Source: an archaeon
GTDB taxonomy: Archaea; Hydrothermarchaeota; Hydrothermarchaeia; JALTZZ01
Assembly: GCA_027051165.1 (NCBI GenBank)
Contig: JALTZZ010000113.1
Coordinates: 1-40,289 of the forward strand
Direction of reading: 5' to 3'
Length of the DNA stretch: 40,289 nucleotides
The translations under genes were made by a program, and so were the position numbers. Shown piece by piece: positions 28,181 to 37,055 of the stretch. The notes beneath the pieces are model-generated. The model was not told the DNA's origin, made no database searches, and was given only the letters and a program-made list of their open reading frames with translations. Every line of letters starts with the position of its first letter. Position 1 is the first letter of the stretch.

Positions 28181-30553
28181 CTATTCGACGTTCTTTTCAT
28201 AATATCTTTCGAGACCTTTTTCCCAATTTTCCTTCAGTTCTTTTATCTCCAAAACCGTTCTGCTATTTCTTCCCTTTATTTCAACAATTTTTTCTTTTTT
28301 TGTTCTTCCTATTAAGGAGAATACAGACCCCTTCATCACCTCTTCAAACTCTTCTCTATACTTTTCTTTAACCTCAACGATAAACCTTGAGTTGCTCTCC
28401 GAAAAGAGTATTTTATAGTCCTCCAGATTTTCATCTGTAGGAACCCTTTCTAAGGATATCTCCGCACCAATTCCGCTGAAACACATCTCAGCAAGAGCTA
28501 TAGCCAAGCCTCCATCGCTTATATCGTGGCACGCACTTACAATGCCCATATCTATAGCTTCTGTAAGCTTTTCGAAAGTTCTCTTAGCGGAATCTGGGTA
28601 AACTTTCGGAACATTCTTTCCCAAGTAGCCAAGCATTTTATAGTATTGACTCCCCCCGAGCTCGTCTCTCGTGGTTCCGAGGATGTATATCATGCTGCCG
28701 CTCTCTTTAAAATCGCTTGTCACAGCCTTTCTGACGTCTGGAATTATTCCAAGGGCGGAGATTAAGAGGGTAGGATTTACACTGCCCAAAACACTCTCGT
28801 TGTATAAGCTGTCCTTTCCAGAGATAAAGGGCACTCCATAAGCTTTTGCAACTTCGTAGCACGCCTTAGCGGCTCTAACAAGCTTTGCAAGGTTTTCCTC
28901 ATTTTCTGGAGAGCCCCAGCAGAAGTTGTCAAGCAGGGCTATTCTCCTACCGCCTACGGCAATATTGTTTCTTATGGCTTCGTCTATTGCACTTGCAGCC
29001 ATGTGGTATGTGTCTATTTTTCCGTATTCGTTTATTCCGTTGGATACAACTATCCCCTGCCAGGAATCGTATAGAGGCTTTAGCACTGCAGCATCGCTTG
29101 GAGAGACCATGTATGGCTTAATTATAGTCATCGCTTTTACCTCGTGGTCGTATGTTCTGACAACCGGCTCCCTGCTCGCTATATTCGGCATTGCAATCAG
29201 ATTCAGAATATCTTCCGAGTAGTCATCTTTTGGCTTAATTTTGGGCTCTTTAAGGTTTCTATTAGGCTTATAAACTGCTTTAAGGTTCCTTTTTGGTATA
29301 TCAAATAAGAAGTCAACATCAAGCTCAGCTACTTTAATACCATTAAAGAAGATTCTGATTTTTTTATCTCCAGTAAATTCCCCTATATTGCTGAACTCTA
29401 CATCTTCGCTTTCGAGGATTTCACATACTTCCTTTAAATTCTCCTTTGGAACAGCTATAAGCATTCTTTCTTGGCTCTCACTTATCCATATCTCCCAAGG
29501 CTTCATGTTCTCAAATTTTAGATGCACCCTGTCAAGGTGAACTACAGCACCTAAGCCATAGTTGTGAGCCTGCTCACATATAGCGGAGCTTAAGCCTCCT
29601 CCGCCCAGATCCGTTATTCCACTCGCTAATCCTTTATCCCTTATAGCCAATACAGCTCTCTTTATCTTCTCTTCCTCTATAGGATCCCCTATCTGCACTG
29701 CCGTGTAGAAAACCTCCTCAGCATCTTCGCTGAGCTCGGTGCTCGCAAAGGTAACGCCGTGCAAACCGTCTCTACCAGTTCTTCCACCAACTATTAAAAT
29801 GCAGTCGCCAGCCTTTATCTTCCTTGCGTATCTGCTCTTTTTAACGATCCCTATGCAACCACAGTATACAAGCGGATTGCCTACATAGCCTTCGTCAAAA
29901 ATGATAGCCCCGTTTACATTTGGAATGCCAAAGTTGTTCCCATAGCTTCCTATTCCAGCGACAACGTATGTAAATATAAACTTCGGATGCTTTATACCCT
30001 TAGGAAGCTTTGTATAGCTGTAGTCAAGGTTTCCGAAGCAGAGAACGTTCGTGCAGGCTATGGGCTCTCCCCACACGCCAAGTATATCTCTAATAACTCC
30101 ACCAACTCCAGTAGCGGCTCCTCCAAAGGGCTCTATTGCACTTGGATGGTTGTGCGTTTCCACCTTAAAAGCTATTGCATAGTCGTCCTTAAAGTCAACT
30201 ATTCCCGCGTTGTCTTCAAAAACGCTGAAGAGCCATGGATAGTTAAGCTCCTTAGTAACGTCTTTTATAAATTTAAATAAAACTACCTCTTCCCTTTTTC
30301 CATTCTCTTCATAAATTATTGTGCTTTTAAAGGTTTTATGTGCACAGTGCTCGCTCCAAGTTTGTGCAATAGTTTCAAGCTCCACATCAGTAGGATTCCT
30401 TCCTAATTTTTGAAAATAATTCTTTATTTTTCTCATTTCATCCAAATTTAATGCAAGCTGTCTCAATCTGCTTATCTTAATAAGATCTTCATCGCCAGCA
30501 TTTACGATGTCAATCGTCTCATAGACACCTTTTCCATTCACTTCTACGAGCAT
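28181..30553 (-). CDS. purL: Phosphoribosylformylglycinamidine synthase subunit PurL
   Basis: TWSEHCAHKTFKS; VKVETHNHPSAIEPFGGAATGVGGVIRDI-type region. Confidence 0.97.
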   Translation of the reverse strand: MLVEVNGKGVYETIDIVNAGDEDLIKISRLRQLALNLDEMRKIKNYFQKLGRNPTDVELETIAQTWSEHCAHKTFKSTIIYEENGKREEVVLFKFIKDVTKELNYPWLFSVFEDNAGIVDFKDDYAIAFKVETHNHPSAIEPFGGAATGVGGVIRDILGVWGEPIACTNVLCFGNLDYSYTKLPKGIKHPKFIFTYVVAGIGSYGNNFGIPNVNGAIIFDEGYVGNPLVYCGCIGIVKKSRYARKIKAGDCILIVGGRTGRDGLHGVTFASTELSEDAEEVFYTAVQIGDPIEEEKIKRAVLAIRDKGLASGITDLGGGGLSSAICEQAHNYGLGAVVHLDRVHLKFENMKPWEIWISESQERMLIAVPKENLKEVCEILESEDVEFSNIGEFTGDKKIRIFFNGIKVAELDVDFLFDIPKRNLKAVYKPNRNLKEPKIKPKDDYSEDILNLIAMPNIASREPVVRTYDHEVKAMTIIKPYMVSPSDAAVLKPLYDSWQGIVVSNGINEYGKIDTYHMAASAIDEAIRNNIAVGGRRIALLDNFCWGSPENEENLAKLVRAAKACYEVAKAYGVPFISGKDSLYNESVLGSVNPTLLISALGIIPDVRKAVTSDFKESGSMIYILGTTRDELGGSQYYKMLGYLGKNVPKVYPDSAKRTFEKLTEAIDMGIVSACHDISDGGLAIALAEMCFSGIGAEISLERVPTDENLEDYKILFSESNSRFIVEVKEKYREEFEEVMKGSVFSLIGRTKKEKIVEIKGRNSRTVLEIKELKENWEKGLERYYEKNVE

Positions 30554-30599
30554 CTAAGCTATCATCTGAAAAATTTTTGTTAATAAAACGTTCTTATGA

Positions 30600-31697
30600 A
30601 TGTTGGATTACAATAGGTTTTTAGGAAAGAAAAGGAAGCTTGATGAAGTTAAAGTAATGACTAAAAGAAGAGCTTCAAGAGGTGTTATGATGTTCTTCAA
30701 CAGAGAAAAAGAAATAGAGGAGATAAAAAGGATAGTCAGCACGGAGCCAAATCTTATTACTTTCGTTTACGGACCTATAAATTCTGGAAAAACTGAGTTA
30801 ATGCAGAGAATCGCTAACGAGCTTCCCAGAAACTACGTAACATTCTACATAAACTTTAGAGGGAAATTTATAAGGGATTATAATGACTTCATAAGGGTTC
30901 TCTTTAAATTTGAAAAAAACGGAAAAAAGAAAATTTTAGGCGAGATAGCTAAAGAATCCGCAAGAATTTTGAGATATAAAGGAATTCCAGTTCCTATGAG
31001 CATCTTAGATTTAATATCCGAGAGAAAAACTGGGGAGGATGTTTTTGAGTTCCTCGAAGGATATCTTGAAGAGATTTCAAAGAGAAGAACCCCAGTTATA
31101 ATTGTGGACGAGCTCCAAGTTATAAAGGAGCTGAAAATTGACGGCTTGCTTATCTATAGATTGTTTAATTTTTTCGTCAGACTAACGAAGGAGCTACATC
31201 TCGCTCATGTTTTTGCAGTTACAAGCGATTCCCTTTTCATAGAAAAGATATATAGCTCAGCGATGCTTCACGGGAGAGCGAGGTATATGCTTGTGGACGA
31301 CTTTAGCTTGGAGACTGCTGAAGCCTTTCTTAGGAAAAACGGCTTTAAATCTGAAGAAATTAAACTAACACTGGACTTCTTTGGCGGTAAGCCTGTCTAT
31401 CTCGTAGAAGCAATTAAAAATAAGCACAGACTTAGAGAGTTCTGTGAAGAAATGCTTGTTTTGAGGAGAAGACAGATAAAGGATATGATATACGAAGAAT
31501 GTGAAGAGATGCAGAGGAAAATCAAAAATTTCTTGGAAGTTTTTAAAGAAAAGGATGAAATAAAATACGAAAAATTGACTAAAGAAATAAAATGGTGTAT
31601 AGAAAAAAATATAATTTTCTTAAATCCAGCAAAAGAAAGCATCAAACCTCAATCAAAGCTTGATTTGATTGCGATTAAAGAGATAATAAGAGGATAG
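30600..31697 (+). CDS. Archaeal AAA-type ATPase
   Basis: FVYGPINSGKTELMQ Walker A; PVIIVDELQVI Walker B; start possibly MMFFNREKE (30687). Confidence 0.8.
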   Translation: MLDYNRFLGKKRKLDEVKVMTKRRASRGVMMFFNREKEIEEIKRIVSTEPNLITFVYGPINSGKTELMQRIANELPRNYVTFYINFRGKFIRDYNDFIRVLFKFEKNGKKKILGEIAKESARILRYKGIPVPMSILDLISERKTGEDVFEFLEGYLEEISKRRTPVIIVDELQVIKELKIDGLLIYRLFNFFVRLTKELHLAHVFAVTSDSLFIEKIYSSAMLHGRARYMLVDDFSLETAEAFLRKNGFKSEEIKLTLDFFGGKPVYLVEAIKNKHRLREFCEEMLVLRRRQIKDMIYEECEEMQRKIKNFLEVFKEKDEIKYEKLTKEIKWCIEKNIIFLNPAKESIKPQSKLDLIAIKEIIRG

Positions 31698-31707
31698 CTT
31701 AAATCTT

Positions 31708-32100
31708 TTAAATTCTCTCTATATAATATTTTTTTCCTTTCCCGAGTTTAGATTCAAAAATAGATGAAATGCTTAAAAGAAACGTTCCATCATCTCCAGC
31801 AACTATTATAGGTTCTTTGTTAAGCAAACTCGCTAAATCTATTTCATAAACCCCATCTTCAACTTTTATGTTCCACAATTTTTCTATTTCTTCATCCGTC
31901 AGCTCTTTTTCTAAGAATTCCTTAGCTTTTTTTACTTCAACAATTCTACTTGTTACCTTTTTGACAAAATCTTTGTCTTTATTTTCTTCTACTTTTCTAA
32001 AATAAAAAAAGAATCTATTTCCACATTCACATCCTCTTTTTATTATTTCTTCTGCTCCTTCGTCATAGATTCTTCCGCATTTTGTGCATTTATGCGGCAT
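31708..32100 (-). CDS. Zn-ribbon protein (OapC/ArvC-like)
   Basis: MPHKCTKCGRIYDEGAEEIIKRGCECGNRFFFY. Confidence 0.75.
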   Translation of the reverse strand: MPHKCTKCGRIYDEGAEEIIKRGCECGNRFFFYFRKVEENKDKDFVKKVTSRIVEVKKAKEFLEKELTDEEIEKLWNIKVEDGVYEIDLASLLNKEPIIVAGDDGTFLLSISSIFESKLGKGKKYYIERI

Positions 32101-32459
32101 AGTTCATCAACTCTTGCAAGCATAACAACATAGTTTGTTTCTTTCTTAATTTCTTCAATCATTCTTGTTGGTCCGACAATCATAAATCCGCTTTTTCTTC
32201 CGGCAATCTTATCCGCAAGTTTTTCCCTAAGGCTCTTATTTCTCTTATCAACCCTAAAGAATTCTATACCGTGAAAGTTCTCCGCATCTATCTCACGCAT
32301 TGTTGCTTCTATGAGCTCAGCCTCTTCTTGGGGCGTTAAGCCTTCTTCGAGAACCACTATTATATTCTTTTTTATACTGTCAATTATCATGTTTATCTTA
32401 TCTACTGTTCTCATGCCGGCTAAGACCTCTGCAGGTATAAAGTGCATTTTTATTTCCAT
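32043..32459 (-). CDS. DUF2073-type protein (OapB/ArvB-like)
   Basis: Protein sequence and conserved archaeal context with the Era-like GTPase and Zn ribbon. Confidence 0.7.
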   Translation of the reverse strand: MEIKMHFIPAEVLAGMRTVDKINMIIDSIKKNIIVVLEEGLTPQEEAELIEATMREIDAENFHGIEFFRVDKRNKSLREKLADKIAGRKSGFMIVGPTRMIEEIKKETNYVVMLARVDELCRINAQNAEESMTKEQKK

Positions 32460-32467
32460 GCCACCAC

Positions 32468-33088
32468 CTAAGTTAGATACTTATTTATAGCTTCATAGAG
32501 CTTGTCAATATTCTCTCCAGTTTTAGCACTTATGGGCACGACAACATGCTGAGGAAACGCATTTTCAATTCTCTCCGGTCTTGCACCCGGGAGATCAATC
32601 TTGTTAGCGACGATGATCATCGGAATTCCCCTTGCTTCGAGATTCCCTATTATTGTAACGTTTACCTGAGTATATGGATCCTGAGTGGAGTCCATCACGA
32701 CGAGAACCGCATCAACGTTGTCGAGCCACTTTATGGCTTCAATAACTCCTCTTGTAGCCTCTTTTGCACGTCTTTTAGCCTCTTCTTCATCTAAACCATA
32801 TTCCATAAATGTTCTGTAATCAACCTGCGTAGCTATGCCCGGCATATCGATAATGTTCATCCTGAGCGTTCCGTTGTTCGTTCTAACTACAACGTTCTCT
32901 ATTTTCTGAACTTCTCTCGTTTCATGAGGGATTTCGCTTACCCTTCCAACTTCCGTTCCAAGCCAATCTAAGCATATTCTGTTAGCTAATGTCGTTTTTC
33001 CAGCATTAACTGGACCATAAAACCCAAGTTTTATTACTTTTTTTCTCTTGAGCACCCTTAGTAATTTTTTAAGTAGTCCATTGAACAT
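32468..33088 (-). CDS. Era-like small GTPase
   Basis: [36 protein letters not shown]. Confidence 0.9.
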   Translation of the reverse strand: MFNGLLKKLLRVLKRKKVIKLGFYGPVNAGKTTLANRICLDWLGTEVGRVSEIPHETREVQKIENVVVRTNNGTLRMNIIDMPGIATQVDYRTFMEYGLDEEEAKRRAKEATRGVIEAIKWLDNVDAVLVVMDSTQDPYTQVNVTIIGNLEARGIPMIIVANKIDLPGARPERIENAFPQHVVVPISAKTGENIDKLYEAINKYLT

Positions 33089-33390
33089 ATATACACCTAA
33101 TTTATTTTTAAATTAAAGCTACAAATATATAGCTTTCGGTTACAGAAGACTTGTCCAAATAACGAGGTATTGCACAAAAATGCACAACTTAGTTTAAGTT
33201 TTGAGCTTAAAATTGAAAGAAAAATTTGGACTTGCTATATGCCTTCAGTAGGAAGATGAAGTAGGGGGAGGTGGGCGGGTTTTAGTAGGAGTTAGTAGTA
33301 AGCGAAACATTTATAAAGCGGTTCTGCAGAGCTGATAATATGCGAAAAGTGAATTGCAGAAAGGCGGAGAAGCAAAGAAAGCGGAAAGTA

Positions 33391-34230
33391 ATGAAAAGAA
33401 CCAACGTATTCAAGCTGCATCCAACAAAGGAACAGGAGAAACAGCTTTTCAGAATGTGCGAGATGTCAGCCGTGCTGTGGAACAAAATAAACTACATAAG
33501 GAGGCAGGCTTTCTTTAAAGACAGATTCAGCTGGGAGGAGGGAGTTAAAGAGCTATACAACGAGTTTAAGCAGATTATAGGCTCAGCAGCTGCACAGCAG
33601 ATAATAAGGAAGAACGGCTTTGCTTGGCGCAGCTTCTTTAAGCTAAAGAGGCTCCAGAGCAAAAACAAGCTGTCTAAGCACATAAAAAAAGTTTCGCCAC
33701 CGAGATACTGGAAGGACAGAGAAACTGGCAAGAGAAAGCTTATGACGATAGTAAGAAGGGACTGCTACCGCATAGAAAAGAGCTCTAAGGGCAGGAAGTA
33801 TCTTGTTTTTTAAGGGCATGAGGATAAGGATAACAGGCAGGGTTAAGTGGCATGGAAAGCAGAGGCAGATAGAAATATTCTACGACGATTTAACTAAGAG
33901 CTGGCACGCTTATCAAACCGTTGAAGTGGAGAAGCCTAAAGCTAAAGGCGATAAAAGAGCCTTCGTTGACGTTGGAGCTGTCTGCTTGTTAACCGCTTGG
34001 ATAGAGCAAGAAAGGCAAGCTGTTGCTTTCAGCGGTAAGCCTCTATTAGCTGACTGGTGGTATTTGAGCAAGAAGATAGCAAAGCATCAGAGCGTTCTTA
34101 AAAGAGTAAACGATGGGCACCAGCTCTAAAAGGCTTAGAAAGCTATACAGAATAAGGCAGAGAAGGTTTAGGCACTATGTTAACACAGCTGTTCATAAAT
34201 TTGTTGAGCTCTGCTTAAAGAAGGGTGTTA
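33391..34230 (+). pseudogene. Decayed tnpB (frameshifted near 33800, C-terminus missing)
   Basis: MKRTNVFKLHPTKEQEKQLFRMCEMSAVLWN...; second frame VKWHGKQRQIEIFYDDLTKSWHAY...AFVDVGAVCLLTAW; then STSSKRLRKLYRIRQRRFRHYVNTAVHKFVELCLKKGVKTI; no downstream Zn finger. Confidence 0.8.
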
Positions 34231-34237
34231 AGACTAT

Positions 34238-34273
34238 TAACCCCCTTGCGGGATGAGTGATGCAAGGAGGTTA
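34238..34273. repeat. Inverted repeat TAACCCCCTTGC-N12-GCAAGGAGGTTA
   Basis: 12-bp arms with one mismatch. Confidence 0.7.
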
Positions 34274-34318
34274 GTTTTTCTATAAAAACAAATTTTCCAA
34301 GAGAAACTATTCATTCTT

Positions 34319-35276
34319 ATAAAAGGACGTTTGCATTAGAAACAAGGCAAAATTTTCCAGACGAAACACAGAAAAATTTATATAGGGGGAGGGGTATTAA
34401 CCTCTTCTCCGGTGATAGGCATGAAACAGCCATTAATTCCATATTTAGCTCATCCTACGTGGATAATCTTCAAACAAATCTTTTTGACAGAAGAGCTGTA
34501 AAGAAAGAGCTGGCTAAAGCTGGTATAAAACCTGTTAAGATGATGCTTAGAATAACGATAACAGCCATATTCTTTGAGAGAAGCATAACTGATAGAGGGG
34601 CTTAAAAGGGAATGGAGAGCTTAGAGGAGTCGTTAGAGCTGCAGAGATTCCTTCTACAGATGAGATATACAGCTTCCTCAGCAGATTCAGCGAGGATCAG
34701 TTCATAAAGCTTTTATCAGTTATAAACAGGTTTATTAAGAGGAACTCGATAAAGCTCCTCGATACTACCGATATAAATCTGTTCAGAGAGCAAAAAATAT
34801 AAATGGAGCTATGCTCTCAGCAAGGGGTTCTATAAAGGCTACAAGCTCGCTTTAGTCGTTGAATTTCCCTCTTTAAATCCCATAGGGATTTATCTATACG
34901 AAGGCTCGCCAAACGATTCTAAACTTTTCTTAGAAATCGTCAAAGACCTTAAGAGAAGGAGAGTTTTGAGAAAAGGAGATAAAATAGATAAAGGTTTCTG
35001 TGCTCAGAAAAACTACTGGAAGAGCATTATGTGGTATAAAATTCTCCCTTTCATATTTCCTAAGAGAAATCTGAACGTTAAAAAAATTAAAGGGAGATTA
35101 TCGCACCCTTTCAAAGCTCAGAAAAACGAAAAGGTAAAGAGGTTCTACGATTGGCTTTTTTCTGCTTTCGAGAGTTTTTTAAACTCGTGGGAGAATTTTA
35201 AAACCGTTAGAAGTATTTTTGCACAGATATTCTAAACGTTCTGTAGCAAAGTTCACAGCTTTATGCGTCCTTTTAT
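34319..35276. mobile_element. Decayed DDE-transposase insertion sequence with short terminal inverted repeats ATAAAAGGACG
   Basis: ATAAAAGGACG at 34319-34329 and its inverse CGTCCTTTTAT at 35266-35276 flank transposase remnants. Confidence 0.65.
34421..35235 (+). pseudogene. DDE transposase remnant (multiple frame disruptions)
   Basis: MKQPLIPYLAHPTW...; KLLDTTDIN; KGFYKGYKLALVVEFPSLNPIGIYLYEGSPNDSKLFLEI; last part is the 89-aa ORF at 34966-35235. Confidence 0.7.
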
Positions 35277-35320
35277 TGGGCATATCTATGGGATTTAATA
35301 CAAAGGAAAAGCTTCAAGCC

Positions 35321-35344
35321 CTTGCTGAGTCAGGACTCAGCAAG
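35321..35344. repeat. Perfect 11-bp-arm palindrome CTTGCTGAGTC-AG-GACTCAGCAAG
   Basis: Read directly. Confidence 0.85.
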
Positions 35345-35437
35345 AGGGTTAAAAATTAAATACTGCTCTACAAAAATTTGAGAATTAATACTTCTGTAGT
35401 TTTCATAATTCTTTTTAAAAAGTGTAAAGTTAACATT

Positions 35438-35451
35438 CTCACAGCTATGAG
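35438..35451. repeat. Palindrome family copy 1 (CTCACAGCTATGAG)
   Basis: One mismatch to CTCACAGCTGTGAG. Confidence 0.75.
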
Positions 35452-35460
35452 GAACCGAGC

Positions 35461-35548
35461 TTATACATTCGAATGTATAATCCTTTAAAAAGACTTATAC
35501 ATCTAAATGTATAACCACTTATAAATGCTTATACAGCTGAGCGTATAA
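35461..35548. repeat. Three TTATAC...GTATAA palindromes with 34-bp period (starts 35461, 35495, 35529)
   Basis: TTATACATTCGAATGTATAA (perfect 20-mer), TTATACATCTAAATGTATAA, TTATACAGCTGAGCGTATAA; 14-bp spacers. Confidence 0.85.
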
Positions 35549-35550
35549 AC

Positions 35551-35709
35551 CTCACAGCTGTGAGAATTATCAATTGATTGGCAATTCGTTGGCAATGACG
35601 ATAAGCCATTTTGGTATCATTTTGTTAACAAATTGGCAATTTTCACAGCTGTAAAGATTGCCAACAAATTGACAATTGATTGATAATTTCTTATCCTCAC
35701 AGTTGTGAG
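35551..35709. repeat. Long imperfect inverted repeat (arms 35551-35596 and 35657-35709), each arm ending in a CTCACA..TGTGAG palindrome
   Basis: Arm 1 CTCACAGCTGTGAG..AATTATCAATTGATTGGCAATTCGTTGGCAAT; arm 2 reverse complement CTCACAACTGTGAGGATAAGAAATTATCAATCAATTGTCAATTTGTTGGCAAT. Further degenerate palindrome TTCACAGCTGTAAA at 35642-35655. Confidence 0.8.
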
Positions 35710-35916
35710 AAACTCTGGTGGAAATTTTGCAAATTTTGCGTCAACCTTAAAGATTTTTCTCTGATTTTTAAAGCTTTGACATAATCATTTCAATAATTTT
35801 TAAATAATTTCATGAATAATTAAAAAACCTTGGAATATTTACATAAATCTGCTTGCTTTATTCTTTTTATTCTAAGATTTCTACCTAAGTTTTGCTATCA
35901 GTTCTGCTAAAAATTC

Positions 35917-35930
35917 CTCACAGCTGTGAT
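35917..35930. repeat. Palindrome family copy (CTCACAGCTGTGAT)
   Basis: One mismatch to consensus. Confidence 0.75.
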
Positions 35931-36016
35931 GCTGAGTGCAACTTACCCTCTCTAAATCTTCCTTAATTCCTTTATCCCGAAATATACTTTAGAATTTTCA
36001 CTGCAACTTTCTGCGG

Positions 36017-36035
36017 AACTATACACTGTATAGTT
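36017..36035. repeat. Palindrome AACTATACA-C-TGTATAGTT
   Basis: Perfect arms around one central base. Confidence 0.85.
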
Positions 36036-36145
36036 TTTTATAACGGTTTTCTGTTATACCTGCACCGAAGCTGAGCGCAAGTTTGATGCCTCAAACCGCT
36101 CTTATTTTGGAAAATTAAGAACATTTTAATAGTCTTTTATTGGGG

Positions 36146-36164
36146 AACTATACATCGTATAGTT
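36146..36164. repeat. Palindrome AACTATACATCGTATAGTT
   Basis: 8-bp perfect arms around ATC; related to 36017-36035. Confidence 0.85.
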
Positions 36165-36169
36165 GCGCA

Positions 36170-36346
36170 CTACCCCGTGGAGTTGATAACCTTGAGGGTC
36201 TCGTTCTTAGCCTTGCTTCCCAGACTTACAGCATTGTCCGTGAAATCTGCGGCTACAGCCGCCACTATTCCTATCATCGCAATAACCATTATGAGTTCAA
36301 AGAGTCCCGAGCCTCTCCTTCTGTCCTTTATGAACTTTCTTAACAT
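36170..36346 (-). CDS. 58-aa type IV prepilin-like protein (absent from the ORF track)
   Basis: MLRKFIKDRRRGSGLFELIMVIAMIGIVAAVAADFTDNAVSLGSKAKNETLKVINSTG: basic leader, RG/SGLFE with Glu at +5, hydrophobic helix. Confidence 0.72.
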   Translation of the reverse strand: MLRKFIKDRRRGSGLFELIMVIAMIGIVAAVAADFTDNAVSLGSKAKNETLKVINSTG

Positions 36347-36373
36347 GAACTGTAGAGGGCTTTTAAAAGCAAA

Positions 36374-36391
36374 TCCTCACAGCTGTGAGGA
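36374..36391. promoter_or_regulatory. Perfect 18-bp palindrome TCCTCACAGCTGTGAGGA between divergent promoters
   Basis: Flanked by TATA-like CTTTTAAAAG (minus) and TTTTTAAATATA (plus). Confidence 0.8.
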
Positions 36392-36432
36392 ATCGTTAGC
36401 TTTTTAAATATAGACTATGCAGAACATAGATT

Positions 36433-36696
36433 ATGTCCGAAAAAATTGCTATACTCCCAACGAAGAGTATGGTTGAAGCCCTTATACTTGCAGGAGATGT
36501 GTGGGTGCTCATGCAGGATTGGAAGGAAGATAAGTGCGAGATATGCGGAAAAGCCGTGCTTTACTATGTTGAGAAGCCCAAGGAGTATAAAAAGGTCTGC
36601 ATAGAGTGTGCAACCGAGCACTATCCAAGTGAGGCGGCAAAAATAATGAAAAGGGTTTTGAGAAACGAAGCAGATAAGATGAGGTATATACAATAG
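36433..36696 (+). CDS. Small zinc-ribbon-like protein of unknown function
   Basis: CEICGKAV...KKVCIECATEHY two CxxC knuckles. Confidence 0.75.
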   Translation: MSEKIAILPTKSMVEALILAGDVWVLMQDWKEDKCEICGKAVLYYVEKPKEYKKVCIECATEHYPSEAAKIMKRVLRNEADKMRYIQ

Positions 36697-36728
36697 CTCA
36701 TATCAACGATATTATTTTCCGCTCATAT

Positions 36729-37055
36729 ATGCAGAACGATACACTCGCAAAAATCAAGGAAATCATTTTGAATGCAGCTGAAAACCACGGAATAGAGATA
36801 GACAGAATTATTCTCTTTGGTTCAAGAGCAAAAGGGGATTATAAAGAGGAATCTGATTGGGATATATTAGTTGTTACAAAAGAAAAAATTGAAAAGGATA
36901 TGTTTTGGAAGTTTTATTCCGAAATTAAGAGGAAGCTGGCAAAAATAAAGATTTATGGGGATTTGATAATATTATCCAAGAAGTATTATGAAAACTACAA
37001 AGAAGATGTTGGAAATATAAGCTACTATGCAACTGTTGAGGGGAAAGTTTTATGA
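36729..37055 (+). CDS. MNT-type minimal nucleotidyltransferase (antitoxin-like)
   Basis: ILFGSRAKGDYKEESDWDILVV. Confidence 0.9.
   Translation: MQNDTLAKIKEIILNAAENHGIEIDRIILFGSRAKGDYKEESDWDILVVTKEKIEKDMFWKFYSEIKRKLAKIKIYGDLIILSKKYYENYKEDVGNISYYATVEGKVL

Noticed and set aside
5119-28183. Convergent genes with overlapping or abutting stops (5119, 14448, 19684, 28180)
   Set aside because: Common in compact archaeal genomes; not unusual enough to be a separate finding.
33147-33250. GTCCAAAT...ATTTGGAC inverted repeat as mobile-element terminus
   Set aside because: Only 8 bp in an A/T-rich intergenic region; insufficient to call a boundary.
36140-36407. Plus-strand ORFs 36140-36343 and 36177-36407
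   Set aside because: They are antisense shadows of the 58-aa prepilin-like ORF, which has coherent leader, cleavage site and TM features; the plus-strand translations look non-protein-like.
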